The notes beneath the pieces are model-generated. The model ran no database searches, was not told the origin of the DNA, and saw only the letters and a program-made list of their open reading frames with translations. DNA of 22,617 bases from a virus, in IMG/VR virus record IMGVR_UViG_3300035670_001320, positions 1-22,617 of that record; one strand, 5' to 3'. Below are positions 14,408 through 20,394 of the stretch, in pieces (position 1 is the first letter of the stretch; every line of letters starts with the position of its first letter). A program made the position numbers and the translations under genes.

Positions 14408-14680
14408 ATGATCGAACTCACCAACCTCGAAACCAAGACCTTGGTTGAGGGCATCTTCAGCAACCCGTTCTATGTTGAGAGTGGTTGGGCCTGGGTTGAC
14501 AGCGTTGCTGAGTATGCCGGCATCGAGGGTCCTGAGTTTCGTGGCGTCTTCACCAGCCTAAAGAAGAAGGGTATGGTCGAGCTCGATGGAAACAGTGGCC
14601 GCGATGCCTGTGTTCGCCCGACGAAGCTGGCTTGCGAAGTCACCGGACGCAGCTTCTCCCACCAGCACGATCAAGAGTAG
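14408..14680 (+). CDS. Small winged-helix-like protein (90 aa)
   Basis: A 90-aa protein, the first gene after cassette promoter 1, with leader SD AAAAGGAG. The helix-turn-helix-wing pattern is suggested by WVDSVAEYAGIEGPEFRGVFTSLKKKGMVELDG (about residues 27-59), where 'F.gv..sLkkkGlvel' is the recognition helix plus wing seen in many small phage regulators. The C-terminus is His/Ser-rich. It is a candidate DNA-binding regulator. No specific family is recognised. Confidence 0.65.
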   Translation: MIELTNLETKTLVEGIFSNPFYVESGWAWVDSVAEYAGIEGPEFRGVFTSLKKKGMVELDGNSGRDACVRPTKLACEVTGRSFSHQHDQE

Positions 14681-14685
14681 GCGAA

Positions 14686-14726
14686 ACAGGGCTTCGGCCC
14701 TGTCCGCAGGAACTGCCCTACCTGCG
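14686..14726 (+). other. Tandem hairpins (UUCG tetraloop plus second stem)
   Basis: ACAGGGC-TTCG-GCCCTGT (14686-14703) is a 7-bp stem closed by a TTCG tetraloop. It is followed two nt later (spaced by 14704) by CGCAGG/CCTGCG (14705-14726), a 6-bp stem with a 10-nt loop. No T-run follows, so a classic intrinsic terminator is unlikely. The pair lies between two co-transcribed small genes and may be an mRNA stabiliser, processing site or attenuator. Confidence 0.55.
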
Positions 14727-14765
14727 CTGATGAGCCAGGGCATCCACAACCAAAAGGAGAAAGCG

Positions 14766-14957
14766 ATGACCAACCTGACCCAGAAGTCCACCGCGAAGCG
14801 CGAAGCAGCTATGGCGAACATCACAGTTGCCCTGCAGCAAGTGAACGACCTCCTCTCGCTCCCTCAGAACGACAGCGACTATGCTGAGCTTGAGGGAGCG
14901 AAGGAGCTCCTCGAGATGGCCAAGGACCGCATGGAAATGTTCGGAAAGGAGGACTGA
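14766..14957 (+). CDS. Small helical protein (63 aa)
   Basis: A 63-aa protein, almost fully helical and amphipathic (AKREAAMANITVALQQVNDLLSL...ELEGAKELLEMAKDRMEMF). The start is fixed by the SD AAAAGGAG seven nt upstream in a leader shared with the gene at 15327. The next gene starts 1 nt after its stop. No family is recognised; its size and position fit accessory early phage proteins. Confidence 0.65.
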   Translation: MTNLTQKSTAKREAAMANITVALQQVNDLLSLPQNDSDYAELEGAKELLEMAKDRMEMFGKED

Positions 14958-14958
14958 A

Positions 14959-15204
14959 ATGGACGGTATCAAGGCGTCTACTTCTGCCAGTGGGTTCGCG
15001 AGCCGGTTCGCTGAGTTCGAGACCACCTTCAACGAGCTTCGCGGGGAGGTCCTGGGTGCCATCGCCGACGGTCGGCTTGACCTCGACGAGCTCGCCGCTC
15101 TTCGCGAGAAGGTGGCCACCGTCGCCATGGGCCTCGACTACATTCGCGTCCGGCTCGCCAATGTTGAAGAACTCCTCGTTGTCAGGACTTCTTCCGAAGA
15201 TTAA
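14959..15204 (+). CDS. Small hypothetical protein (81 aa)
   Basis: An 81-aa acidic protein. A Ser/Ala-rich start is followed by helices (RFAEFETTFNELRGEVLGAIADGRLDLDELAALREKVATVAMGLDYIRVRLANVEELL). The middle 'aiaDGrlDldEl..lr' resembles the DG.ld..E pattern of TerB/EF-hand-like small phage proteins. AAAGGAGG lies seven nt before the ATG. Cassette promoter 2 starts at its stop codon. No function is assigned. Confidence 0.65.
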   Translation: MDGIKASTSASGFASRFAEFETTFNELRGEVLGAIADGRLDLDELAALREKVATVAMGLDYIRVRLANVEELLVVRTSSED

Positions 15205-15265
15205 AATTTCTTCAAAATTTCTCTTGCTTTTGCACTTTGCCAGATGTATCGTGAAGTTGCACCAA
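15203..15265 (+). promoter_or_regulatory. Cassette promoter copy 2
   Basis: Here -35 TTGCTT (15224-15229) and -10 TATCGT (15247-15252) are 17 nt apart. As in copy 1, TTGCACTTT follows the -35 and GTTGCAC (15256-15262) lies at the start site. It differs from copy 1 mainly in the GCCAGATG spacer part and a few bases in the AT-rich block. It drives the 188-aa gene after a leader ending in the same CCACAACCAAAAGGAG as the gene at 14766. Confidence 0.7.
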
Positions 15266-15326
15266 TCGCGGTGCTCCCAAACAACCCGGCGCTGGTCGCG
15301 CCACCCACAACCAAAAGGAGTTTACC

Positions 15327-15893
15327 ATGACCGCTCAGCAAACCGTCCGCATCGCCAGCCGCTCCGCCAAGGAGCTGAAGGACGTCAAGACCTTGTTCCT
15401 CGTCAGCGAGGACAAGAAGGTCAAGATCCCCTTCCTCGACATCGAAGCTGCCAAGCACGAGCTTGACAAGCAGCCTGCTGACGCCACCTTCTTCATCATC
15501 GAGTCCCACAACGGTCGCGACGCTGCCGGCAAGGTGCTCGTCGAGCGCAGGGCTGGGGAGCGCCGGAAGGACGACGCCAAGGGTAAGGTGGCCAAGGGCA
15601 TCGCCAAGGCCAAAGAGAAGGCCCAGAAGGCCGATCCGAAGAAGGCCGTCGAGAAGGCCAAGAAGACCGCAGAGAAGTCTGCTCCGAAGTCCGAGGGAGG
15701 CGTCAAGGCCGCGAAGCACGGCGACGACCAGAAGCTCGTTCTTCTCGTGAAAGAGAACCCCAAGCGTGGTTCGTCCGCTGAGCGGTATGAGCTCTATCGC
15801 AAGGCCAAGACCGTGGGCGACTACCTCGCTGCCGGTGGCCTTCGCGCCGACCTGCGTTGGGACGAGGATCACGGATACATCCAGATCGGGTAG
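15327..15893 (+). CDS. Two-domain protein with Lys/Ala-rich histone-like linker
   Basis: A 188-aa protein. Residues 1-73 form a small alpha/beta domain (VRIASRSAKELKDVKTLFLVSED...). Residues about 75-132 are a Lys/Ala-rich, histone H1-like linker (KGIAKAKEKAQKADPKK...). Residues 136-187 form a compact domain with KLVLLVKENPKRGSSAERYELY and TVGDYLAAGG..ADLRWDEDHGYIQI, a pattern I recognise in other phage proteins, without a known function. The linker could bind DNA. It has its own promoter, a good SD (AAAAGGAG, six nt upstream) and a terminator-like hairpin behind it, so it is probably transcribed strongly as a single gene. Confidence 0.75.
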   Translation: MTAQQTVRIASRSAKELKDVKTLFLVSEDKKVKIPFLDIEAAKHELDKQPADATFFIIESHNGRDAAGKVLVERRAGERRKDDAKGKVAKGIAKAKEKAQKADPKKAVEKAKKTAEKSAPKSEGGVKAAKHGDDQKLVLLVKENPKRGSSAERYELYRKAKTVGDYLAAGGLRADLRWDEDHGYIQIG

Positions 15894-15913
15894 TTCCTAC
15901 CAGCCAACTGGTG

Positions 15914-15945
15914 AGTGCCGGGTCACAAGCTCGGCACTTTCTTTG
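15914..15945 (+). terminator. Rho-independent terminator candidate
   Basis: AGTGCCG (15914-15920) and CGGCACT (15932-15938) form a perfect 7-bp stem with an 11-nt loop, followed by TTCTTTG. It lies 20 nt after the stop of the Lys-rich protein, and an upstream ACCAG/CTGGT pair could extend the structure. The T-tract is modest, so read-through into the following small genes is likely. Confidence 0.55.
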
Positions 15946-15957
15946 AAGGAGCACGAA

Positions 15958-16074
15958 GTGACCAGATACTACGATCGCCGCCGGCACACAGGCCCGACCA
16001 GGATTCTCTTCATAGACGTCCGAGACTTCTGGGTGCGGTTCTGTCTCCCACGAATCCAAGGAGCCACCAGATGA
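15958..16074 (+). CDS. Very small basic ORF (38 aa)
   Basis: A GTG-started 38-aa peptide, Arg-rich at the N-terminus (TRYYDRRRHTGPTR), then hydrophobic/aromatic (ILFIDVRDFWVRFCLP), ending IQGATR. AAGGAG lies eight nt before the GTG and the stop overlaps the next ATG as ATGA. Both features argue that it is translated. No homolog is recognised. The upstream in-frame extension lies over the preceding gene in another frame and was discarded. Confidence 0.5.
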   Translation: MTRYYDRRRHTGPTRILFIDVRDFWVRFCLPRIQGATR

Positions 16075-16247
16075 CCAAGATGGGCCCTCCTGCCTTTGAC
16101 GACGACAAGTTCCCATACCCGGCCGAGACATTCTCATTGGCTGGGCAGTGTGGGCAAACCTTCCGCAAACCAAGCCTCGATGAGCTGGACCTTGACTGCG
16201 GGCCAGTTCACGACCGAATCAACTACCTGCAGAGCCACGAGGAGTAG
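16071..16247 (+). CDS. Small hypothetical protein (58 aa)
   Basis: A 58-aa acidic protein with two Cys residues (AGQCGQTFRKPSLDELDLDCGPVHDRI). AAGGAG lies seven nt before the ATG, and it overlaps the preceding ORF by ATGA. The next gene starts 2 nt after its stop. No family or domain is recognised. Compact packing between SD-led ORFs supports its reality. Confidence 0.6.
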   Translation: MTKMGPPAFDDDKFPYPAETFSLAGQCGQTFRKPSLDELDLDCGPVHDRINYLQSHEE

Positions 16248-16249
16248 AC

Positions 16250-16561
16250 ATGCAGACCAACCCTGTAACAAAGTTCAAGCTGCGGTTCAATCGCGTCGAG
16301 TGGGTCGCGACCTACATTGAAGAATACCTCGATGGGCAGCGCCGAGAGCTGTCGTGCCACGCAGCCTCCCCACTCCTGGCGCTGGAGAAGCTGGCGCTTG
16401 ACCTGAAGAAGGACCAGATCATCGAGCTCTACATGGACGGGAACAGCTGGTGCGCCACCTGGGGTGACCACATCGATCTGCAAGCCAGTCCGTCTGGGTT
16501 CGGCGGCTCTCCGTTCGAAGCCCTTCACCAGCTCTACCGTGAAACGATGCGTGCCGTATGA
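16250..16561 (+). CDS. Hypothetical protein (103 aa)
   Basis: A 103-aa alpha/beta protein: KFKLRFNRVEWVATYIEEYLDG, a helix (ASPLLALEKLALDLKKD), strand IIELYMDGNSWCATWGDHIDLQ, then SGFGGSPFEALHQLY. The last block 'G.g.spfeAl..L' resembles small phage proteins that fold like a double-stranded RNA-binding or HicB-like unit, but this is only an impression. GAGGAG lies before the ATG. The stop overlaps the next gene by 4 nt (ATGA). Confidence 0.65.
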   Translation: MQTNPVTKFKLRFNRVEWVATYIEEYLDGQRRELSCHAASPLLALEKLALDLKKDQIIELYMDGNSWCATWGDHIDLQASPSGFGGSPFEALHQLYRETMRAV

Positions 16562-17082
16562 ACATCTTCGTCCTCGACACCGACCCCGCTATTGCGGCTC
16601 AGATGCACTGCGACAAGCACGTGGTCAAGATGATCCTCGAGACTGCTCAGATCTTGAGCACTGTCTGGCACGGCCTCCCCGAGGGAGCCCACTACGCCAT
16701 TCCTGCCGAGGCGTATCGTCCCACCCATCGGAATCATCCGTGTGTCAAGTGGGCCGGCAAGTCCTCAGGCAACTACTCATGGCTCTTCAAGCTTGGCGTT
16801 GCCTTGTGCGATGAGTTCGAGCTTCGCTATGGTCACGCTCACAAAACGCGAGCTGTCTTGCATTCCTTGAGTCGCGTTCCTGCGTGTGTGCGAGGCGGCG
16901 AGATGACTCCATTCGTATGCTGCATGCCCGACGAGTTCATCGTCGCCTACGACAACGCTCGGCGCTCGGGAGACCACGACCGAGATGTCGTGCAGTCGTA
17001 TCGCGACTATTACCGCATGGCCAAGGCGCATCTTCTGATTTACACTAAGCGACAACGCCCAGAATGGCTCGGTGCTGTATGA
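16558..17082 (+). CDS. Conserved phage protein with HCDKH motif (174 aa)
   Basis: A 174-aa protein of a family I have met in many phages under hypothetical or DNA-repair-like names. Conserved-looking residues are the N-terminal FVLDTDP and H17-C-D-K-H21 with VKM, then YRPTHRNHPCVKW (53-65), NYSWLF (72-77), YGHAHKT (91-97), a CMPDE segment, and the C-terminal YRDYYRMAKAHLLIYTKRQRPEW. The concentration of invariant His/Cys/Asp/Lys suggests a metal-dependent or catalytic protein acting on nucleic acid or nucleotides, but no reaction can be named. It is ATGA-linked to both neighbours. Confidence 0.75.
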   Translation: MNIFVLDTDPAIAAQMHCDKHVVKMILETAQILSTVWHGLPEGAHYAIPAEAYRPTHRNHPCVKWAGKSSGNYSWLFKLGVALCDEFELRYGHAHKTRAVLHSLSRVPACVRGGEMTPFVCCMPDEFIVAYDNARRSGDHDRDVVQSYRDYYRMAKAHLLIYTKRQRPEWLGAV

Positions 17083-17330
17083 GTAGCTCTGCGAAAGCGA
17101 AGTTCACGATATGGTCGCGTAGAAAAGTAGAGGTGAATACCGACCCGCTACGACGCTGTTACAATGGTTGCCACTACAGCTCAGTTATGTCTTGGACCCC
17201 GTGGGGCGACTTGTTCGATGTCGACAGTAGAGCGTCAGCTGAAGACTCGGTCGCCACCTTCCAACGCTGCAACCCAACTCATGAATACCAAATTCTGCCA
17301 ATCGGCGTAAAGCCAACTTCAAAGGACTGA
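17079..17330 (+). CDS. Hypothetical protein (83 aa)
   Basis: An 83-aa protein starting at an ATGA overlap with the previous gene. N-terminal basic part FTIWSRRKVEVNTDPLRRCYNGCHYSSVMSWTPWGDLFDV, then ASAEDSVATFQRCNPTHEYQILPI. The C-terminal pattern 'A..sva.f...np..ey.i.p' is common among small phage proteins of unknown role. It contains three Cys and three Trp. The ligase gene begins three nt after its stop. Confidence 0.6.
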   Translation: MSSSAKAKFTIWSRRKVEVNTDPLRRCYNGCHYSSVMSWTPWGDLFDVDSRASAEDSVATFQRCNPTHEYQILPIGVKPTSKD

Positions 17331-17333
17331 ACC

Positions 17334-18218
17334 ATGCTACGACCCATGCTCGCCTCCGCTGTTGAAGACCTCAGCGCTCTCCGCTACCCTCTCCTCGCGA
17401 GTCCCAAGCTCGACGGTGTCCGGGCCATGTGCCTCCCAGGAGAAGGCCTCGTGTCTCGGAACGGGAAGCTCATTCCGAACGAGCACGTGCAGAAGCTGTT
17501 CGGGAGTGCTTCCTGCGCACAGTTCGATGGGGAGCTCATCGTTGGTGAACCGACGGACAAGGACTGCTACCGCAGCACCGTCAGCGGGGTCATGTCGGAG
17601 GACGGAGAGCCCAACGTGACGTTCTACGTGTTCGACCTCATCCCTGGTGAACGGGCCTACGATTTCAAGGACCGACTCGCGAAGGCCAAAGCAGCCGGCA
17701 AGGGATTAGCCAAAGTCAAGGTTCTGCACCACATCACGATCAAGAGCGAGGAGGAGCTGCTCCGCTACGAAGAGGTGTGTCTGGCGAAAGGCTACGAAGG
17801 CGTGATGCTCCGCGATCCAGAAGGACCCTACAAGAACGGCAGGAGCACGGTCAAGGAAGGGTGGCTCCTCAAGCTGAAGCGGTTCGCTGATAGCGAAGCG
17901 AAGATCATCGACACGGTCGAGCTGTGTAAGAACAACAACGAAGCCAAGCGCAATGCCATGGGGTTCACCGAGAGATCCTCCCACAAGGCGAACAAGCAAG
18001 GTGTGGGGAAGCTCGGGACGCTGGTCGTCCAGGACATCAAGAGCAAGGTCCAGTTCGAGATCGGCACCGGGTTCACTGACGAGGTCCGCAAAGAGCTGTG
18101 GGAAAAGCGAGAGGAGATTGTGGGGAAGTTGGTGGTCTACAAGTTCTTCCCCACCGGAAGCAAGGAACGTCCTCGATTTCCTGTCTTCAAGGGCTTCCGC
18201 GACGCACGCGATCTCTAA
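17334..18218 (+). CDS. ATP-dependent DNA ligase
   Basis: A 294-aa compact ligase, shorter than T7 ligase (359 aa). It seals nicks by the lysine-adenylate mechanism. Motif I is K25-L-D-G (SPKLDGVR) with R30, motif Ia SRNG (41-44), E67 in FDGELIV, motif III FYVFDLI (97-103), motif IV EGVMLR (155-160) and motif V LLKLKR (178-183). Residues about 185-294 form the OB-fold with KLGTLVVQD, FEIGTGFTDEVR and the end RPRFPVFKGFR (motif VI-like). All catalytic residues are present. AAAGGA lies before the ATG. It sits in the replication arm upstream of the polymerase. Confidence 0.94.
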   Translation: MLRPMLASAVEDLSALRYPLLASPKLDGVRAMCLPGEGLVSRNGKLIPNEHVQKLFGSASCAQFDGELIVGEPTDKDCYRSTVSGVMSEDGEPNVTFYVFDLIPGERAYDFKDRLAKAKAAGKGLAKVKVLHHITIKSEEELLRYEEVCLAKGYEGVMLRDPEGPYKNGRSTVKEGWLLKLKRFADSEAKIIDTVELCKNNNEAKRNAMGFTERSSHKANKQGVGKLGTLVVQDIKSKVQFEIGTGFTDEVRKELWEKREEIVGKLVVYKFFPTGSKERPRFPVFKGFRDARDL

Positions 18219-18221
18219 AAT

Positions 18222-18254
18222 AATTACACCCGTGTGTAATTTTCCCGCTATAAT
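18222..18254 (+). promoter_or_regulatory. Promoter with embedded operator palindrome
   Basis: AATTACAC (18222-18229) and GTGTAATT (18234-18241) form a perfect 8-bp dyad around CCGT, immediately upstream of a perfect -10 TATAAT (18249-18254). TTACAC (18224-18229) can act as a -35 with a 19-nt spacer. The dyad shares ATTACAC with the boxes in the divergent control region, so one regulator may control both. It drives 18303 and the genes after it. Confidence 0.65.
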
Positions 18255-18302
18255 CTTTTCAGCGACCGAATCCACGAGTCGCGGAACTTGTGAGGAGAGA
18301 AT

Positions 18303-18752
18303 ATGGCCCGAGCAGCCAAAGACCTCGAGGATCAACTCGAGACAGCAGTGAAGAAAGGCCGGAAGGGCGACGAGTTCAAGTTGCCGAAGACCCTGGCTGC
18401 GTGCGCTGACTTGTTCTACCAGACCAAGCAGGCACGGCTCGCACAGCAGAAGATCGTGGACGAGTTGAAGGCCAGGGAGAGTCTCCTCGAGAACCACCTG
18501 ATCGACAACCTGCCGAAGAGCGAAGCCACTGGGGTGGCCGGCAAGGTGGCCCGTGCCTCCGTGATCACCAAGGTCATCCCGACCGTGAACGACTGGGATG
18601 AGTTCTACAAGCACATCAAGAAGACGGGCAACTTCGAGCTGCTTCAGCGTCGCCTCAGCGAGACCGCTGTCAAGGAACGCTGGGAAGAGAAGAAGGTCGT
18701 GCCTGGTGTCGGAACCTTCAACAAGGTCACGATCTCCGTCACCAAGGTGTAG
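18303..18752 (+). CDS. Conserved phage coiled-coil protein (149 aa)
   Basis: A 149-aa basic protein. Residues about 35-75 form a helix or coiled coil (QTKQARLAQQKIVDELKARESLLENHLIDNL). A conserved-looking block follows: PKSEATGVAGKVARASVITKVIPTVNDWDEFYKHIKKTGNFELLQRRLSETAVKERWEEKKVVPGV (about 70-135), a pattern I recognise from replication-region phage proteins without a known function. AGGAGA lies before the ATG, and it has its own promoter at 18222-18254. It may be a recombination or host-nuclease-interacting protein by neighbourhood; that is only inference. Confidence 0.72.
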   Translation: MARAAKDLEDQLETAVKKGRKGDEFKLPKTLAACADLFYQTKQARLAQQKIVDELKARESLLENHLIDNLPKSEATGVAGKVARASVITKVIPTVNDWDEFYKHIKKTGNFELLQRRLSETAVKERWEEKKVVPGVGTFNKVTISVTKV

Positions 18753-18845
18753 CTGTCTGAGCAATGCTCAAGCGTCGTGCTTGCTGGGAGTGCCGGCAGC
18801 AAGTACGACGTATTCTGCTCCGGTGCACTTCAATGGAGGGTAGCC

Positions 18846-19649
18846 ATGGCGGCACCCAAGAAGAAGCCCAGCATGGGCGTCAACAAGTGGGACGAGGAGC
18901 TTGCTCGTCAGGCACAGATGGCCGCTTCTATCGAGGAGAGCGTCATCGTCGGTGGGAACTTCGTGTCGACCCGTGGTGGTCGCCTCAGCTTCAACGGTGG
19001 TGAGGTCCCCGGGAACAAGCTGAACGTCATCATCCTCGACCACGTTCTCGAGAACCACTACTACACGGGAAGGTTCGACCCCGACACCCCGCAGAGCCCG
19101 GTGTGTTTCGCCTTCGGCCGCACGGAAGCCGAGATGGCTCCCCACGAGAAGGCCACCGAGCCCCAGGCCGATGCCTGCAAGGGTTGCCCCCTGAACGAGT
19201 TCGGCTCGGCCGACACCGGGAAGGGCAAGGCCTGCAAGAACATCCGCCGACTGGCTCTGATCCCCGAGGACGCCATCGAAGATCTCGAGGGTGCGCAGGT
19301 CGCCTACTTCAAGGTGCCCGTGACCAGCGTGAAGGCCTGGGCTGGCTACATCCAGCAGCTGGCCAACGTGCTCAAGCGGCCTCCGTTCGCCGTCGTGACG
19401 GAGATCAGCATCGTCCCCGACGCGAAGACCCAGTTCAAGGTCCAGTTCAAGCTGGTCTCGCAGATCGACGATGGCGACCAGCTCGCTGCCCTTCTCGCCA
19501 AGAAGAACGAGATCGCCGAGACGATCGCCTTCCCCTACGCTCCCCCCAGCGAAGAGGAAGAGAAGGTTCCTTTCCGTGGCGGGAAAGCCGTCAAGGGCAA
19601 GCCTGCTCCTCCGCAGAAGAACGCGAAGTTCGCTCGCGGACGGAAGTAG
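18846..19649 (+). CDS. Putative ssDNA-binding-type protein with four-Cys motif (267 aa)
   Basis: A 267-aa protein: acidic N-terminal helices, then beta-rich segments (FVSTRGGRLSFNGGEVPGNKLNVIILD, 39-65), C87 in CFAFG, PHEK, C111-x2-C114 (CKGCPLNEFG), and C130 in GKACKNIRRLALIP, so Cys 87/111/114/130 could hold a zinc. Residues 150-225 have further strands, and the C-terminus is Lys/Pro-rich. Related proteins sit beside polymerase and ligase genes in many phages, which suggests ssDNA binding, but an acidic C-terminal tail typical of SSB is lacking. GGAGG lies seven nt upstream of the ATG. Confidence 0.6.
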   Translation: MAAPKKKPSMGVNKWDEELARQAQMAASIEESVIVGGNFVSTRGGRLSFNGGEVPGNKLNVIILDHVLENHYYTGRFDPDTPQSPVCFAFGRTEAEMAPHEKATEPQADACKGCPLNEFGSADTGKGKACKNIRRLALIPEDAIEDLEGAQVAYFKVPVTSVKAWAGYIQQLANVLKRPPFAVVTEISIVPDAKTQFKVQFKLVSQIDDGDQLAALLAKKNEIAETIAFPYAPPSEEEEKVPFRGGKAVKGKPAPPQKNAKFARGRK

Positions 19650-19651
19650 CC

Positions 19652-19807
19652 ATGAGCCGGAAGACCGCACGCAACCGCGATCGAGTGGTCGACGAAGACC
19701 ACATCAAGCGAGCACACACCAACCACAATCGCCGCCTTAAGCGCGGGTTCTTCAACCACTGGGAGGAGCGCAGCCACGAGAAGCGCTCGAAGAAGGAGAA
19801 GCTGTAA
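19652..19807 (+). CDS. Small basic protein (51 aa)
   Basis: A 51-aa protein that is very Arg/Lys/His-rich (SRKTARNRDR...HIKRAHTNHNRRLKRGFFNHWEERSHEKRSKKEKL), with no hydrophobic core longer than a few residues. It is likely disordered and nucleic-acid-binding. The ATG is two nt after the previous stop with a weak SD, suggesting coupling. The stop overlaps the next start as TAATG. No family is recognised. Confidence 0.55.
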   Translation: MSRKTARNRDRVVDEDHIKRAHTNHNRRLKRGFFNHWEERSHEKRSKKEKL

Positions 19808-19995
19808 TGCGCCTCTACACCGTCACCGACGTCAACGGCAACATCCTGGCCTGGGAGGGCACGCAGGGCGATGCCGCCAAGACCAAGAAGGAGATCAAGG
19901 GAAAGAGCTGGGACCAGTTCGATGTCCCCACCGGCAAGACCGATCTCCTCGAGTTCCTCAACAAGCACGCAGTCCACAAGCCCAGCGAAGACTGA
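19807..19995 (+). CDS. Small hypothetical protein (62 aa)
   Basis: A 62-aa alpha/beta protein (MRLYTVTDVNGNILAWEGTQGDAAKTKKEIKGKSWDQFDVPTGKTDLLEFLNKHA). The final 'vPt.K..Ll.fLN' pattern is one that recurs in small phage replication-region proteins. AAGGAG lies nine nt upstream of the ATG. Function unknown. Confidence 0.65.
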   Translation: MRLYTVTDVNGNILAWEGTQGDAAKTKKEIKGKSWDQFDVPTGKTDLLEFLNKHAVHKPSED

Positions 19996-20049
19996 GCGCA
20001 ACCTCGTCACCAACCACGAGCGCAGAGCGCTCATTCAAAGGAGGCCACC

Positions 20050-20328
20050 ATGGCCAAGCAGAGCCCCGCTGAGCTGAAGGCCCAGCTGAAGACCGAGAGC
20101 ACCAACCTCAAGACCCTCGAGCGCGAGCTGAAGGATCTGCAGGTTTCCCACGACAAGAGCACCATCTCCGAGCAGAAGCAGCGCGAGAAGGCCGCGAAGG
20201 ATCTCGAGCGCGAGCACGACAAGGCCGCTCGTGAGCGCCAGAAGAACATCGATGCCAAGGGCAAGGAAGTGTTCAAGGCGCAGAAGGCCGTCGAGAAGAC
20301 CCAGGCTGAGATCCAGAGGGTCGGCTAG
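20050..20328 (+). CDS. Coiled-coil protein (92 aa)
   Basis: A 92-aa protein that is one long, highly charged helix (Lys/Glu/Gln heptads through most of its length, no Pro after residue 6 and no Cys or Trp), so it is probably a dimeric or trimeric coiled coil. A strong AAAGGAGG lies five nt before the ATG. A GAGCGC-AGA-GCGCTC inverted repeat lies just upstream (20018-20032). A strong hairpin follows at 20348. No function is recognised. Confidence 0.7.
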   Translation: MAKQSPAELKAQLKTESTNLKTLERELKDLQVSHDKSTISEQKQREKAAKDLEREHDKAARERQKNIDAKGKEVFKAQKAVEKTQAEIQRVG

Positions 20329-20347
20329 CTCGTCGAAACCGCAACTC

Positions 20348-20376
20348 GGGAGGGTAGCCGACCCAGCTACTCTCCC
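20348..20376 (+). other. Strong hairpin before the small gene and polymerase
   Basis: GGGAGGGTAGC (20348-20358) pairs with GCTACTCTCCC (20366-20376) through 11 positions with one G-U wobble around a 7-nt loop. It is followed by ACGTTTA and lies 19 nt before the start at 20395. The T-run is short. It may be an attenuating terminator lowering polymerase expression or an mRNA-stabilising stem. Confidence 0.5.
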
Positions 20377-20394
20377 ACGTTTATGGAGGATGCC

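Noticed and set aside
17706-18764. 352-aa open frame on the minus strand across the ligase and the promoter at 18222
   Set aside because: It is the codon shadow of two real plus-strand genes, running across a promoter and an intergenic gap without any product pattern.
18764-19003. ORF starting MLKRRACWECRQQ before the four-Cys protein
   Set aside because: No SD. It runs into the out-of-frame part of a well supported gene. The CxxC is interesting but the downstream reading is shadow sequence.
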